Shown: positions 1-11,198 of the stretch, in pieces
Layout of the letters: each line of letters begins with the position of its first letter
Numbering within the stretch: position 1 is the stretch's first letter
Source: Zasmidium citrigriseum
Taxonomy: Eukaryota > Ascomycota > Dothideomycetes > Mycosphaerellales > Mycosphaerellaceae
Direction of reading: 5' to 3'
DNA: 64,000 bases
Assembly: GCA_002786025.1 (NCBI GenBank)
Contig: NHNW01000010.1
Span: 372,001-436,000, forward strand
Program-made: the position numbers and the translations under genes
The notes under the pieces: generated by a model
Seen by the model: the letters and a program-made list of their open reading frames with translations, nothing else
Told to the model about the DNA's origin: nothing
Databases searched by the model: none

Positions 1-158
1 TTCGATTGGGACTTGAGACAATATCTCCATGTGCTCTCCTTCATGTTGTGCTCTTCACGCAGCCAGACAAAAGTCGTGGGCTTCGCTCCAACATCTTCCA
101 CTTCGTTTGCATCAACGCCACGCTTGCTTTCCACTGTCCAACACCCTCATCACCAAAG

Positions 159-1703
159 ATGCCTTCCTCCAACTCTGAGATGCTCATTGTGGCTCGGTAC
201 CTCAAAGCCAACAACTACAACGAAGTAAGAACATGCACCTTCCCACCTGTCTTGTGCTGACGTCTGACCAAGATTTGATAGTCCTATGAAGCTTTCATCA
301 GAGAGGCAGAGCTACCTGCCGATGCGGGAAATGTTTCGAAAGGCGACTTGACGCTCGAGACTTTACTGGAAGAGAAGAAGCAGTTCGACATCGCCGTCAA
401 GTTTGAGAAGTTGGGAGTTGAGGATGCCAGCTCGGCGTGGACCAAGGCTGGTGAGATTTCTCTCTCGTGCTGCAGACTGAGGACGATCTTCTGACATTTC
501 CAACAGCACCATCGACGGCTCATGAAGTGAAAGTGCTGCCTACCTCGTCGAACATTCTCTCTGCGAGAGTAGACAGCCTCAAAGGCGATGATGGGTGAGT
601 TCATCTGATGAGCTTCATTGCAGACGGTGGCGTTGATCTATCTCAGCTCTGAGTCCTTCACTCTGTATTCCTCAACAGCGGATCGACGGTTCCACTCTCT
701 TGATGCTTCAACTCGTACCCTGCAGGCTTCAGTGTCCAATCTACATGATGCTCCGGTCCTCTCATCCTTGCTCCTTGCGAAGGATCGCATTCTCACAGCT
801 TCCATGTCTGGCCAATTGTATCTCAGCGACTCGAACGGGAGAGTTCTAGAGAAGCGTCGCGATCACACCAAGTACGTGGTGAAAGTTGTCGCCTTGACCG
901 ACGACCCTGGAGAGTCATACATCGCCACAGCCGGCTGGGACAACAAAGTCGTCATCTACAAGCTGGATCTCAGCGCGAATCTCGAGGTCGGTGAACCCAT
1001 AGCCACCATTCCTCTTTCCTCCAAGCCAGAAGCTATACTGCTTGTTCGACACCCAGAGAACAAGCGACCAGTCCTGCTGGCCAGTAGGACCGACTCTAGC
1101 TTCATCTTCTACTACAGCATTGAGGAACAGCCACGGCTTCTGGGAAAGCAAAACCTTGCACCGCACTCGAATGCCTGGGTTGCATTTACGCCTTCATCGC
1201 TTGAGCTCTGTCCCACGGATTCGAACTTGCTCGCCGTCGGAACTTCGAGCATACCTCACATGAAGTTGCTAATTGTACAGCTGCTTTTCCCGCCGTGGGA
1301 AACAACTGCTGCGCCAGCGCCTCCACAATCCGCTAGAGCCGCACTGCTTGGAGAGCAGCCTATGGAGACACAAGCCTCTCAAGCTCGCGCGGCGCTCATC
1401 ATTGCCGATCGCGAGGCTGCAGCCATCAAAATTCATTGCTCGACATTGGCACCGCAGACGGCATACTCAACTCCAGCAGTGGCATGGAGGCCGGACGGAA
1501 GTGGTGTCTGGGTCAATGGCGATGATGGCGCCATCAGAGGTGTCGAGGCCAGCACTGGCAAGATTGTCAGCACGCTCAAGGGACACGAGCCCGGTACGAA
1601 AGTGCGCTGCTTGTGGGCAGGGACGGTGAAGGATGCGAATAGTGAGAGGGAGATTCTGGTCAGTGGTGGCTTCGACCATAAGCTTATCGTGTGGGAAGCG
1701 TGA
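159..1703 (+). CDS. LisH and WD40-repeat protein
   Basis: Four exons: 159-224, 282-450, 507-594 and 647-1703, giving 459 residues with all phases matching. The last intron ends at the CAG at 644-646; the earlier CAG at 611-613 would run into a stop, so it was not used. Residues about 7-35 look like a LisH dimerisation motif (ARYLKANNYNESYEAFIREA). The rest reads as degenerate WD40 repeats, for example GWDNKVVIYKLD near 204 and the terminal GGFDHKLIVWEA. LisH-WD40 proteins are usually scaffolds in complexes such as ubiquitin ligases, chromatin or dynein regulators; which one this is cannot be told from sequence. The start is the first ATG compatible with the LisH reading. No signal peptide or membrane segment is seen. 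Confidence 0.85.
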
Positions 1704-1816
1704 GATTGCGGTATGGAAAAATCAGTCCTGAAGGTGCTGTTGAGATGTATCATGATTGACTGAAGCGCCTCGAAGGCTCGAGTCCTGCCGAGTCCTCCAC
1801 TCTGCCACTGGCTCTT

Positions 1817-2239
1817 CTACGATTCCTTCAAAACCACAACTCCTCGCATTCCCTGATCGCGCATTTTCTCGTGAAAGCCTGTCTCAATTCGTCAGCGCCC
1901 ACTCCAAAAGCTTTCGAGCCCACGAGAAGATATGAGAAAATTGCTCCAAGATCAGAAAAGAGGCGTGAGTATCACCAACAATTGGTCTGATGGGGTTAAA
2001 ACTTTGCGAATGAATAACACGAATCATCATTGAAGCATCTGATAAAAGAAAATGAGTAGCAACGTACCTTTTGCGATTTGCGATGTTGAAGAAGAAGAGA
2101 AGTTCTGTCCAGCGGCGGGGGAAAGAAGTGTGGTCAGAATTCTTGGCAACGGCGTGCGCGGTCCCTCCCGGCGTCTGTGCTTTGGGGAAGCGACGACGAC
2201 CTCGATCCAACCTTCGTCTTCTCTCTCTTCAACACACAT
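1817..2239 (-). CDS. possible small spliced gene, unknown function
   Basis: Weak model: exon 1 at 2239-2068 and exon 2 at 1878-1817 join in phase to 77 residues ending KGFHEKMRDQGMRGVVVLKES. Support is a CTGAC branch-like site followed 14 bases later by an acceptor (GAGACAG) and a GTACGT donor. The intron would be about 190 bases, long for this window, and the first exon is basic and of low complexity. I recognise no family. It may be noise in the space between two plus-strand genes (1704-2622); otherwise that stretch shows only the promoter side of the next gene. Confidence 0.22.
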
Positions 2240-2622
2240 TGTTGAATACCATCAAACGGATGTCTTGAAGCCATGGCGCTCATAATTAGCAAAGCTATTG
2301 GCCATCGACGAAGCCCTGACAGCTGATGGGGACTCACATCATGGCTGCTCTTGCCCTACAAACCAACAAGAGCTTCAGAATTGAGCGACTGCTTAGGCGG
2401 GTATGGATAACCGGGAACAGGTAGGCCTTCGAGGCGGATCTACCAGCAATCGAATGTCGCATTCATGTCCAAGTGGAGATATTTCGATCGGCACTTGCGT
2501 CTTGCTCCGCTGCCGAGTGGAGGTTTCACTCTCTTTGCTGCATTCCTGTTTGAGCTCCTCTCGACTCTACTTGCTGGCAATTCAAGAGAAGCTGTTTAAT
2601 ACCATTTCTGCATTTGAGCAAC

Positions 2623-3673
2623 ATGGCGCCACCGGTCGCAGTCGTCACAGGGGCCAGCAGCGGCATCGGCCTGGCCTTGACGAAACATCTATTCGAACGT
2701 GGATGGAACGTTGTTATGGCAGATGTCAATCCTCCCAAAGAGACACTAGAGAACACTCAGTACATTCAGACCGATATCTCATCGTGGGACCAGCAAGTAG
2801 CCATGTTCAAGCAAGCTTTCGAATGGCATGGTCGTCTGGATTTCGTTGCCTTGAACGCAGGCATCGACGATCGAGACGATATCTTTCATACCATTTCTGG
2901 CGATCCGGGAAGACCGCCAAAGCAACCGAACATGCAGACGGTAAGTCGATCTGGACGGTGATCTTCAGCCTCGGCAATGGCCTGATATGTTCGCAGGTAG
3001 AGGTGAACTTGATCGGCACCTAGTAGGAATCTTCAGACCCTTTCCCAACGACGTGCTAACTACATCTTCTGTCCGTAGTTATGGAGTCAAGCTTGCTGCA
3101 CATTACTTGAGCCTTGATAGCTCTGTGGCTGGAAAGCCCAGGGCAGGCGGCAAGATCGTGGTGACAGCGTCTGCAGCGGGTGTATATCCTCTCCCTGTTG
3201 TCCCTCAGTACGCGGCTAGCAAGCATGGTCTCGTTGGACTGGTCCGTTCTATGGGTCCCGTGGCAAAGCCTCATAATATCACTATCAACGCCAGTAAGGC
3301 CATTTCAACCCAAGAATAAGAACTGATAAACGCTGACTCGAATGCAGTCTGTCCGGCACTAGTAGTCACCAACCTAGCACCACCCGGCCTTTTACAGCAT
3401 TTCAAACAAGAGCAGCTCACTCCCATGAGCACGATTCTGAAGGCTTTCTCCGAGCTCGCGGATCTCGATGGCGTCGATAGACTCAATTGGGTGGAGAACG
3501 GCGAGAATGGCGAGGTTGTCGAGGGGAATATCGATGACTTGATCTATCATCCCGCGCCGTCTCGACCGGGTACAAGCTCGCATATGAACGAGGAAGGCAT
3601 GAGAGCCTGGTCGCAGACGTATCTAGAGAGGAACAAAAGGTTTGCACTGCAGGATTGGAAGAGTAGTTCTTGA
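2623..3673 (+). CDS. short-chain dehydrogenase/reductase
   Basis: Four exons: 2623-2940, 2997-3022 (26 bases), 3079-3293 and 3348-3673; 294 residues. Classical SDR signs are the dinucleotide-binding TGASSGIG at residues 9-16, NAG at 78-80, a serine around 146 (VVTAS) and the catalytic pair in YAASK (Tyr159, Lys163). It should be an NAD(P)-dependent oxidoreductase, probably cytosolic. The C-terminal part (ITINAICPALVVTNLAPPG) carries the usual proline-glycine loop, and the spacing recalls 15-hydroxyprostaglandin-dehydrogenase-like fungal SDRs. The substrate cannot be assigned. The short second exon is supported because only this splicing gives GTYYGVKLAAHY, the expected helix before the active site. 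Confidence 0.9.
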
Positions 3674-3833
3674 GCCGTGGAATGAAAAGAAGGGCAAGTC
3701 GAGATAGAAGACATCAAAATTGATCATCATTCATACGTGCCGCCGCCTGTCGACGGATTACTATGCAAAACGCTCAAAACATTAATCAACAAAAAGCTCA
3801 GATCATCTGCTCATAGCTCACACCCATGTAGCC

Positions 3834-5877
3834 TTAGAGCATCGAGAATCCAGCAAACAATGCTGTACCAACCGCCAGAGCAACGGAGCCAGAATACCTG
3901 CCCGAAGCTCCACTCGTCATTTTCACCACACTATCCGCGAGCTTGAACTCCGGCACGTACGAGCCTGGTGTAGAGCTGTTCGTGGTGCCATCCCAGCAGT
4001 AGTGATCGAAGCAGCGCGTGCAGATGTCAGGAACATCGGTACCAGTGCGGTCCATGGAACGGGAGAGGATGGCACAGCCAACACAAGCCGGCCACTCGGC
4101 ATCAAGACTGCTGTTGCCTTGAGTTGCCATGTTATAGGCGTTCAAAATGATGGCGTTTCGCTCGGTATCGTTGTAGGACATTTGGTAGGTGCTGGTGTTG
4201 CCGTAGTAGACGTATGGCGCATTTGGCATGTAGACCACGAGTGGCGCTGGACCTGTGATGTTGGAAGCGTTGCAACCGAAAAAGGTTGGACGGTTGTTCA
4301 GGCCCAGGTTGAAGAAGGTGTTGATGTCGGGGATGGCAGGGAAGGCGGTGCCGTTGGCGATGTCTGACAGGCTGCGCTCGTAGGTCCTCATGATTGAGAT
4401 GCCGTCGGGCCAGTTTGCTGCGGAGGTGTTTGTTGGGAAGCTGTCGTTGGTATCGGCAGACGAGTCGACGGCGAAGATGACATCGACGTGGCGGTTTGGT
4501 TGAATGAGCGGGTGGAGGGGAATGTTTTGCCCGTCTTCACCACCATCAACCAGAGTGAGAGTTTCTACACCAGAGTTGATGTTGGTCCCGTTTTCGTAGC
4601 CGTAGAAGGGGTTCACCCAGTCTGCAATGTCTTCATTGTCATCGCCGATGTCAGAGAGGATGGCCTCAAGAGCATCTTTGAATGCGGATGCCAGAGCATT
4701 GGTGGTGTTGACGCCCTGGAGGGTGGTCAGAATAGCGTTAAACAGGGAGCTGCTAGTTCCCATAACGTAGCTTGCGCTGTCGAAGCCAACAACGCATTGA
4801 TCCGTACGTGGCGATCCGCCGGTGAAGTTGGTTCCAACATACTGCAGTGGTGCGAAGCCGTAAGTCGTTGGGTCATCCGAGCCAAGTTCCCAGGGAGAGA
4901 ATGTGAAGATAGTGGAGTTGGTCGAGACGACTTGCTGACCCGGGCTTCGGCTGTCCGCAACAATCAGTGGCAAAGGAGCGGAGCCATTGGTGAACCATTC
5001 TTGTTGAGCAATCGAGGAGAAAGTGTATGCAGGTCCGCCGTTCGTCGCGTTGATCAACTGGTAAGACAGAGCACGTCCCCAGTAATCCGTGATAGTGGTG
5101 TTAAAGCCAGCGTCTTCCTTACCATGAACCTGATCGACAAGTTCACCGTAGTAGTCAACGCTATCCAAGAGCTGGATGCCGCCCTGGTCCGGCCCCTCGA
5201 AGATGCTATTTCCGAGCTGCCACAGGCTACCACTATCGTCGTCAGAGGTATCCTGTGCGAGAATATCGCTGATGCTGGTCCAGTTGTTGCTGACCAACGA
5301 GCCCACAAGCCAGCTTCCGCCGGACAATCCTGAGAGGTACGTGGCGGCTTGGAGCAATCCACCAAGTTGTCCAGCTGCTGTGGAGTTGGGAGTCCTGCTA
5401 TCAAAGGCATTCAGAATGCCGGCACCATTAAGCATAGCTCTGTATCCACCGCCTGCCATTGCCAGACCGATGTTTGGAAGAGCACTGGCATTGTTCCTGT
5501 GGTTGTCGATGTATTGGTTGGTATCCAGACCCGTAATGTTCATACGACTGAGCAGGTCCCTCATAGGCTCAATCGTGGCATTCCTGCGCACTTCTAGCCA
5601 TGCTGTCTCGTTGTCTGATAGTCTCGATGCACTTCGGATGGTAGGGGTGGCCGAAGGGCAGTCGACGGTTTGGGGGGTGTAGCCATGGGGTGCGTTCGCG
5701 GGGAATGCTCGTTTCACTAATTCTCGTCGTACTAATGCGGCGATCTCTTCTTGATGTGGATATGGTGTTGCTATAGTCGATTAGCAATGTATAGCGTCAA
5801 ACGTGGCGAGCATGTGAAGACGAACCTGATGCTGGAGCAAGCAGCGCGCTGGCAGCCAAACACGCCAAGAGCTTCAT
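3834..5877 (-). CDS. secreted phospholipase B / lysophospholipase, probably GPI-anchored
   Basis: Two exons: 5877-5826 and 5770-3834; 662 residues. The first exon encodes a signal peptide (MKLLACLAASALLAPASA), so the start is 5877. The protein belongs to the cPLA2-type family: GGGYRAM at 124-130 (oxyanion loop), the nucleophile in GLSGGSW (Ser167) and the acid residue in VDGGEDGQN near 424. It hydrolyses acyl chains of phospholipids and lysophospholipids. Many N-glycosylation sequons and a Cys-rich block near the C terminus are typical of fungal PLBs. The final hydrophobic tail after SGASGRYSG suggests a GPI signal, so cell-wall or membrane attachment is likely. The length matches the family. 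Its 3' end faces that of the SDR gene (convergent, 160 bases apart). Confidence 0.95.
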
Positions 5878-6834
5878 AGTCAACAGAGCAATGTGTACGA
5901 AACCAAGAAAGTAACACGAGCAAGAGGAAAGGGAAATAGACTTAGCCCGTGGAGCGAGGGTGGCACATGTAATTATACTGGCCGCGCTCAGCTTAGCAAA
6001 TGCATGGCAACAGGTGAGGTTTGGTGTTCGGACCACGCGGAGTGCCCTACCACATCCTCGTTCCCACTGCAGTCTCACTTTGCTTATGACGTCCGCCAGC
6101 ACGGCGTTTTGGGTGCCAGTCATCAGCGCTGTGCTGTGCTGCTGTGCCTGTCGATCCGAGGCGCATTCGAACACCGGCCAGTCGTCGTCGTGCCTCGCTG
6201 CCCACACTGCCGCCCGTCTGCGCAGACACGCCATCTGCACGCCTTCGCTGGCGGGTCTCACGGCAGCCGGCGGAACAGGACAGCGCAAATGGGCGACGGG
6301 GCGCGTGTCTCCTTGCTGCGGTACTCGTTCCTGAGCGAGTCCACGCCACGCGAACGAAAGTTTGCACAGCCAAGCAACTCCACAACACCGTCTACCCGGC
6401 TGATCTCTGCATCGGAGCCGGCAATCAGGGCACCGACATGAGATGCACTGCCACCAGATTACAACCAGCCATCAAAGCAACTCCGACGTTGTTGAGCTCA
6501 CTCGTTCGGCGTGCATGGCTGAGTGTGGATAGCTGAACAAGATGAACTTTTATTAGCTCTTCACAAAATCCATGCAGCTGATCAACGCCGTCCGCATAAG
6601 CCTTCAAAACGCCTCTCTCCATAGGGCATCGCTGTCCGCGGGCGCCATGCATCCCCGTTGCAGAAATCCGGTACGCAACATCCAGCAGAGTCATGGCGAA
6701 TGATACATGTAGCTGCTTGAACGCTGCACGACAGAGTCTCAGCTATGTCATATCTCATTCCCCTTGATACGAATGCGAATCCTACGAAAAACCAGGAAGC
6801 TGTGTGCATTGCATCACTCACAATATCCCGAACT
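5878..6834. other. intergenic stretch, no supported gene
   Basis: Holds the promoter side of the phospholipase B gene at its left end. Short open frames occur on both strands, but none has a recognisable domain, convincing splice signals or a good start. Its right end borders a decayed gene fragment at 6835-6969. Confidence 0.5.
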
Positions 6835-6969
6835 CTAAACCGCATTTGCCTGACCGAGTAACGTGCGTGGATGTGACCGCACTGGTATCTCTTGGACCCA
6901 GGCTCAGAAGTCGGCAATTGCTGCACTGGTGGTCTTGAAGAAGTATTCGTGCACTCTCCCTTCAACAAT
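6835..6969 (-). pseudogene. decayed 3'-end copy of the neighbouring AT-hook gene
   Basis: Read on the minus strand, the last codons give WVQEIPVRSHPRTLLGQANAV followed by a stop. The intact gene at 8529-10885 ends WVEEIPVWLHPHTLLGQENIG and a stop. By eye about 48 of the final 66 bases match without gaps. The similarity weakens upstream but keeps the codon spacing back to an EY pair 20 codons before the conserved block. The copy has an in-frame TGA at 6904-6906 and no room for the rest of the gene, because the reductase gene ends at 6990. I infer a non-functional fragment left by a duplication or rearrangement. Confidence 0.7.
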
Positions 6970-6989
6970 ATCTTCTTGGCCAGTCCCAT

Positions 6990-8256
6990 CTACGGTAGAA
7001 TCTTCGCCTCCCTCATCCTCTCAAAAGCCGTCCTATACCCCTCCACCGTATCAATCCTCTCCTCAAACCCAACATCCCTCGCCGCCGACAAATCATACTG
7101 CCGATCAAAGTCAAACTTACACATGACAAAATGCAGAAACGGCCACGAAAACTTCTCCAGAATCCCCTCCTTCAGCCCATGCTTCTGCACGATCTTCTGC
7201 CACGTCCCTTCGTTTTCTTTGATGAAGTCCTCGATGGAGTACGATTCTGCACCCGGGGGCGTCCCTTCGAGATCGAAGGCTTTGCAGATTCCGGGCCACT
7301 TGTCGGCCCAGGTTACCACCTCCCCGTCGGCCACGTTGAACACTCCTCCGTTCCCGCACTTGTCGTGGTTCACCGCTGCGTAGAGCTCCATTCGGCCAAG
7401 GATGTCTTGGAAGGTATCGGTGTGTTTGTTCTTGTAACTCTTCGGAGTTCCGGGAAAGGCGATCTTGGCTCCGGCGCCGTGGACTTCGCGGTAGAGGGAA
7501 AGCCAGAGCCCGAGGCCTTGGGCGCAGTTCATGGCGTTGGAGTTGGGGACGAAGCCGATAATTACGTCCGGGCGGATTTCGGTGAAGGTCCATGACTTTG
7601 AGGATGTCATTTCTTTGAGGGAGTCGTATTGGGTGTAGTAGAAGATGTTGTCGTAGTCTGGAAGACGTCAGCATTCTAATGCGTATGGTGACTGTGGGAC
7701 GTGAGGCTTTACTTACATGGCTTGGGAATCCTGGGTAGGCTCTCCTTGAGAGGTGCCTTGATCTCCACCTCATCAGGAAACTCAACTCCATATCCCTTCC
7801 CACCCGTCTGCAACACGAAGCTTTTCAACTTCGGTGCCACCTGATCAAGCGCATCGGCCGCATTCTTGACCAACTTCGTGTTGACCTCCCTCAAAGAATC
7901 GAAATCGTCCGTCTGGATATATGCCGTGAAGATGGCGTGCGTGACGGTGTCGATGCCGGGGATCTTCTCTACCATGAGAGACACGATATTCTGGACATTA
8001 TTGGTGAAGTCGATACCGGAGATGAGTTGGAGGCGCGGGTCTTCGGGAAGTTTGGAGTCGGCGAGAGACAGCGGGCGGTTGGTCAGGCCCGTGACTTTTG
8101 AGAAGGTGGTCTTGGTGGGATAGCTCAAGGCTTCTTTGACGCAGGCCCAGCCGCTGTGGTTGGAGATCAGTTTTGTATTGTATGTAGATGTGGTTTGGGC
8201 ACTTACGAGATTCCAGAGGCGCCAAAGACGAGCAGGTGGTTTCCTTCAGAGGCCAT
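6990..8256 (-). CDS. PRISE-type NAD(P)H-dependent reductase (Rossmann fold)
   Basis: Three exons: 8256-8207, 8153-7717 and 7657-6990; 384 residues. The N terminus has a dinucleotide-binding motif, FGASGISG (residues 11-18, GxxGxxG). LQTGGKGYG carries Lys136, and NIFYYTQYD follows at 166-174. Both match the catalytic Lys and Tyr blocks of the progesterone 5-beta-reductase/iridoid synthase (PRISE) family of atypical SDRs, whose plant members reduce activated C=C bonds. Fungal members are common, often beside secondary-metabolism genes, with mostly unknown substrates. No signal peptide or membrane span is seen. The stop lies only 20 bases from a decayed fragment of the next gene over, so the locus looks rearranged. 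Family assignment is firm; the substrate is unknown. Confidence 0.9.
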
Positions 8257-8528
8257 GATGTCCCTACAATTCCCTTCTCTGCTTCTCTTCTAAGCGCTGT
8301 GTAGAACGAATTTAAAAGAGACGAGGTACTTGATCGGATTTACTAACCCGGGGCGTTTGCTTCTAGAAAAAAGGGTACGGCGGCGTCAACTACCTGGAAT
8401 GGAGCTTCTCCGCCTTGAGCTCCGCCTCGAGCTCCGCTTTGCATCATCGACTGCTTTTTGGTGACAGCCTTGCATGTTAGTACTGATGGCATTACAAAGC
8501 AAGAGTTCAGCTCACTCACTCCCAAACT

Positions 8529-10885
8529 TTAGCCTATATTTTCTTGTCCAAGCAACGTGTGTGGATGTAGCCACACAGGTATCTCTTCAACCCAATCTTC
8601 AACAACGCCATGCTCTTCCATCTGCTTCTCTTTAAGGTACTCCTTCAAGTCCGCCGCATTCGTAACAATCTCCGTGACGTTGTATTTGTTGAGCACTCCT
8701 TTCCGGACGCAGTGTTCGCGGAAAATATCCCGAAAGACACCTGGTCCAGCATATCTCCGCAGACCCTGACGGAGAGCCTCGATTTCCTTCAAATCCCAGA
8801 CAACTTTTCTCGCTTCCTCGACATGGACCGGGTGGGGTCCGATTCGGCGCCTAAACATCGAGACCCGTTCGAAGAGCTCGCCGTTCTGGTCAAGTTCGAT
8901 CGGTGCGTCCAGCATGCGTAGATGAAACGATTTATTCCGATCAACGAAGTGTTCGACGTTTCGACGTTCCTCATGAAGCTGCCTCCACACAACGCGGAGC
9001 CGTTCTTCCTGCTGCATTTGTTCTCGCTCCTGCTCTTCTTCCTCCAGTCGACGAGCCTCTTCTTCAGCTTGACGAGCTCGGCGTCTGGCCAGTATCGGAG
9101 CCTGCTCTCTCTCCCACAAGGCTCGCGACAAGGCAGCAAATACTTTCCTCAGAGGAGGCATGATGTTGCTTCTGACTGGCTGAACGATCGCGAGGCCTTT
9201 CTTCGGTCTCTCGTACATACTTGCACCATTACCCATCTCGAGAATGATCTCGATGAGATTGATGACGGTTTGATGATGGGCGATGGTGATAGGAGACTGT
9301 AAGAGAGTTAGCCTGTTCGCCTTGCCTTACCCCGAGTAGATGCCCTTGCAAGGCGGACAGAATTGATGTTCCTCCTGCACAAAACTTACATCGCCATCTA
9401 TTATCTCATAGGTTTCGACAACGTGCCGTAAGAGCTTGACGAGGCGCGGAATTACGTAGAAGTAAATCTGCGCGCACTTGTCCTTGTTCTTGAAATCCGT
9501 GGGAGCGTTCCCATCCTTACCACAGAGCTTTCGCACTCTTTGCTTGATCTGCGAACACGTTAGAGGTTGCACCGACGTTTCTGCTGTGGTCGGCTTACCT
9601 CGTCAAATTGCTTAGGAGGATCTGGTATAGGCTCGCCGTTCTCTTCTTCCTCATCTTGAAGGCGGGTGAGGTCCGATGTAGCTTGGTTACAAAGCTTCAC
9701 GATCGCTCTGACGTCCTCATCGTCGCGCATGATGTTCCCTTGCACCCCTTTGCTAATCTTCTCGAGTTGAGGATAGACGCCCTCCAGCTTCCAACCTTGG
9801 CCGAAGAGACGATGCATGCCAAAGGTTCGCTCATCTTCACCGGCCTGTTCACTTTCGTTGAGCTGCTCCTCGTCCTCCTCGTCCTCCTCGGACTCTTGGG
9901 TCATTTCATTCGCCGCAGCATTGTTCGAAGACTGTTGAGCAGGCTTCGATCGCTTCGCTGGCTTTGAAGGACCCGCTTGTGAAGGCCCACTGGTTGCTTT
10001 TCGCTTTCTTGGTCGTCCTTGGGGCGTCACCAAGACATCGACAGCACTTTCTTCGAGTGCGTCCCTCCCTTCGGCATCTGGAAAGTGCACCTGGGATTTT
10101 CGTATCTGTACAGGCTTGGGCTTCGGTTGCGAACGTTTGCCTGCTTGCGTTGCGCCTAGAGATCGTCGTTCGGAACCAGATGCGTGAGTCTCCTCGTGTG
10201 GCACTTCATAGACTGCCGGATCTTCTGTTTCCGGTTGTTCGGGGTCTTGCTCAGCGGGTTCTTCCACAGCTTGCTTGGCCTTAGATGGACGACCGCGGCC
10301 CCTCTTTACTGTAGCAGACGTCGGCTGAGCGCTATCTGGATTCGACTTTCGCGGACGGCCTGGACCTCTCTTTGCCGGAGTGGTGGAGGGTGTCGCGTCG
10401 CTTTGCGCATTTGCTTGCTCATTGGCATCATCCTCAATGGTCTCATCATTCCGCCCTCGTCGGTCAGATTCATCATTAGCAAGCAACTTGTCGGCGGAAG
10501 TTGGTGAGACGAAAAGACCTTCTTCAGTCTGTTGGTTTCGTGGCGAACGTCGAGGAGTCTTTGGAGACGACTGCTCCGTAGCTTCCGCATTCGGGACTGC
10601 GAGTGAACTTCGAGTCTGTCTTCTTTCGCTGAGTCGGCTGACAGCAGTAGTCTTCTGTTGTCGCTTCTCTTTTCGGGTGGGCGAAAAGTCCTGTGGTGGA
10701 TCGTGCGGCTTTTCCAAGGTGATAGAAGGCAACTCCAGAGACTCGAATGGCTCAACATAAGGATCTCTTAGCCCTCGCTTTGGGCCTTGAAGCTGGCGGC
10801 GGCCGGGCGCCGTTTCGTTGTTATTTCTCTTCTTGACCACCTTCTTGAGCTTTCCTGTAGAAGTACGGTTTGCAGTCGGGGCCAT
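8529..10885 (-). CDS. AT-hook, coiled-coil nuclear protein of unknown function
   Basis: Three exons: 10885-9599, 9548-9390 and 9296-8529, phase 0 throughout; 737 residues. The first 300 residues are basic and disordered, with AT-hook-like GPGRPRK (174-180), RGRGRPSK (195-202) and QGRPRKRK (289-296). An acidic run lies at 332-352. A conserved-looking folded part starts near 355 (FGMHRLFGQGWKLEGVYPQL) and runs through the second exon. Residues about 540-592 form a highly charged coiled coil rich in EEE/ERE. I do not recognise a named family. The architecture suggests a DNA-binding chromatin or centromere-associated protein, but that is inference only. It is divergent from the PP2A activator gene, 313 bases apart. 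A decayed copy of its last ~45 codons lies at 6835-6969. Confidence 0.85.
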
Positions 10886-11198
10886 CTTGAGTATCGCGAT
10901 TTCTTCGCTTCAAGCGGAAGACTCCAGAGTCTCGGTGATTATTCAAAATCTCGCCGCCGCAAAGCTCTCAGTACGTGCGATCGGTCAGTACATGTTGCGA
11001 TCGTGCATAGGTTACATCAGGATTGGCACTCGGCGACTTGTCTGCAAACGCGACTTGCGCGACTCCTGATGTCGGATTTAAAGTTCGGGTTGCTATGTCG
11101 GCTCGGCTCGGACCGTACTCGTGGCGTCGCTTTCCTTCCTTTCCAACTTCGAACTTCCATCTCGCGAACACAACGAACCTCATGGCAATCAAACCAAG
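10886..11198. promoter_or_regulatory. bidirectional promoter, AT-hook gene / PP2A activator
   Basis: These 313 bases separate two divergent start codons, so both core promoters and 5' leaders must lie here. I see no single strong box to name. Confidence 0.6.

Noticed and set aside
611..646. CAG at 611-613 as acceptor in the LisH-WD40 gene
   Set aside because: Leads to a stop in the required phase; the CAG at 644-646 gives an open frame.
4488..5333. 281-codon plus-strand open frame
   Set aside because: Entirely antisense to the phospholipase B gene, whose motifs are unambiguous; no domain of its own.
5893..6441. 182-codon plus-strand frame upstream of phospholipase B
   Set aside because: Overlaps several other frames; no domain; composition like non-coding sequence.
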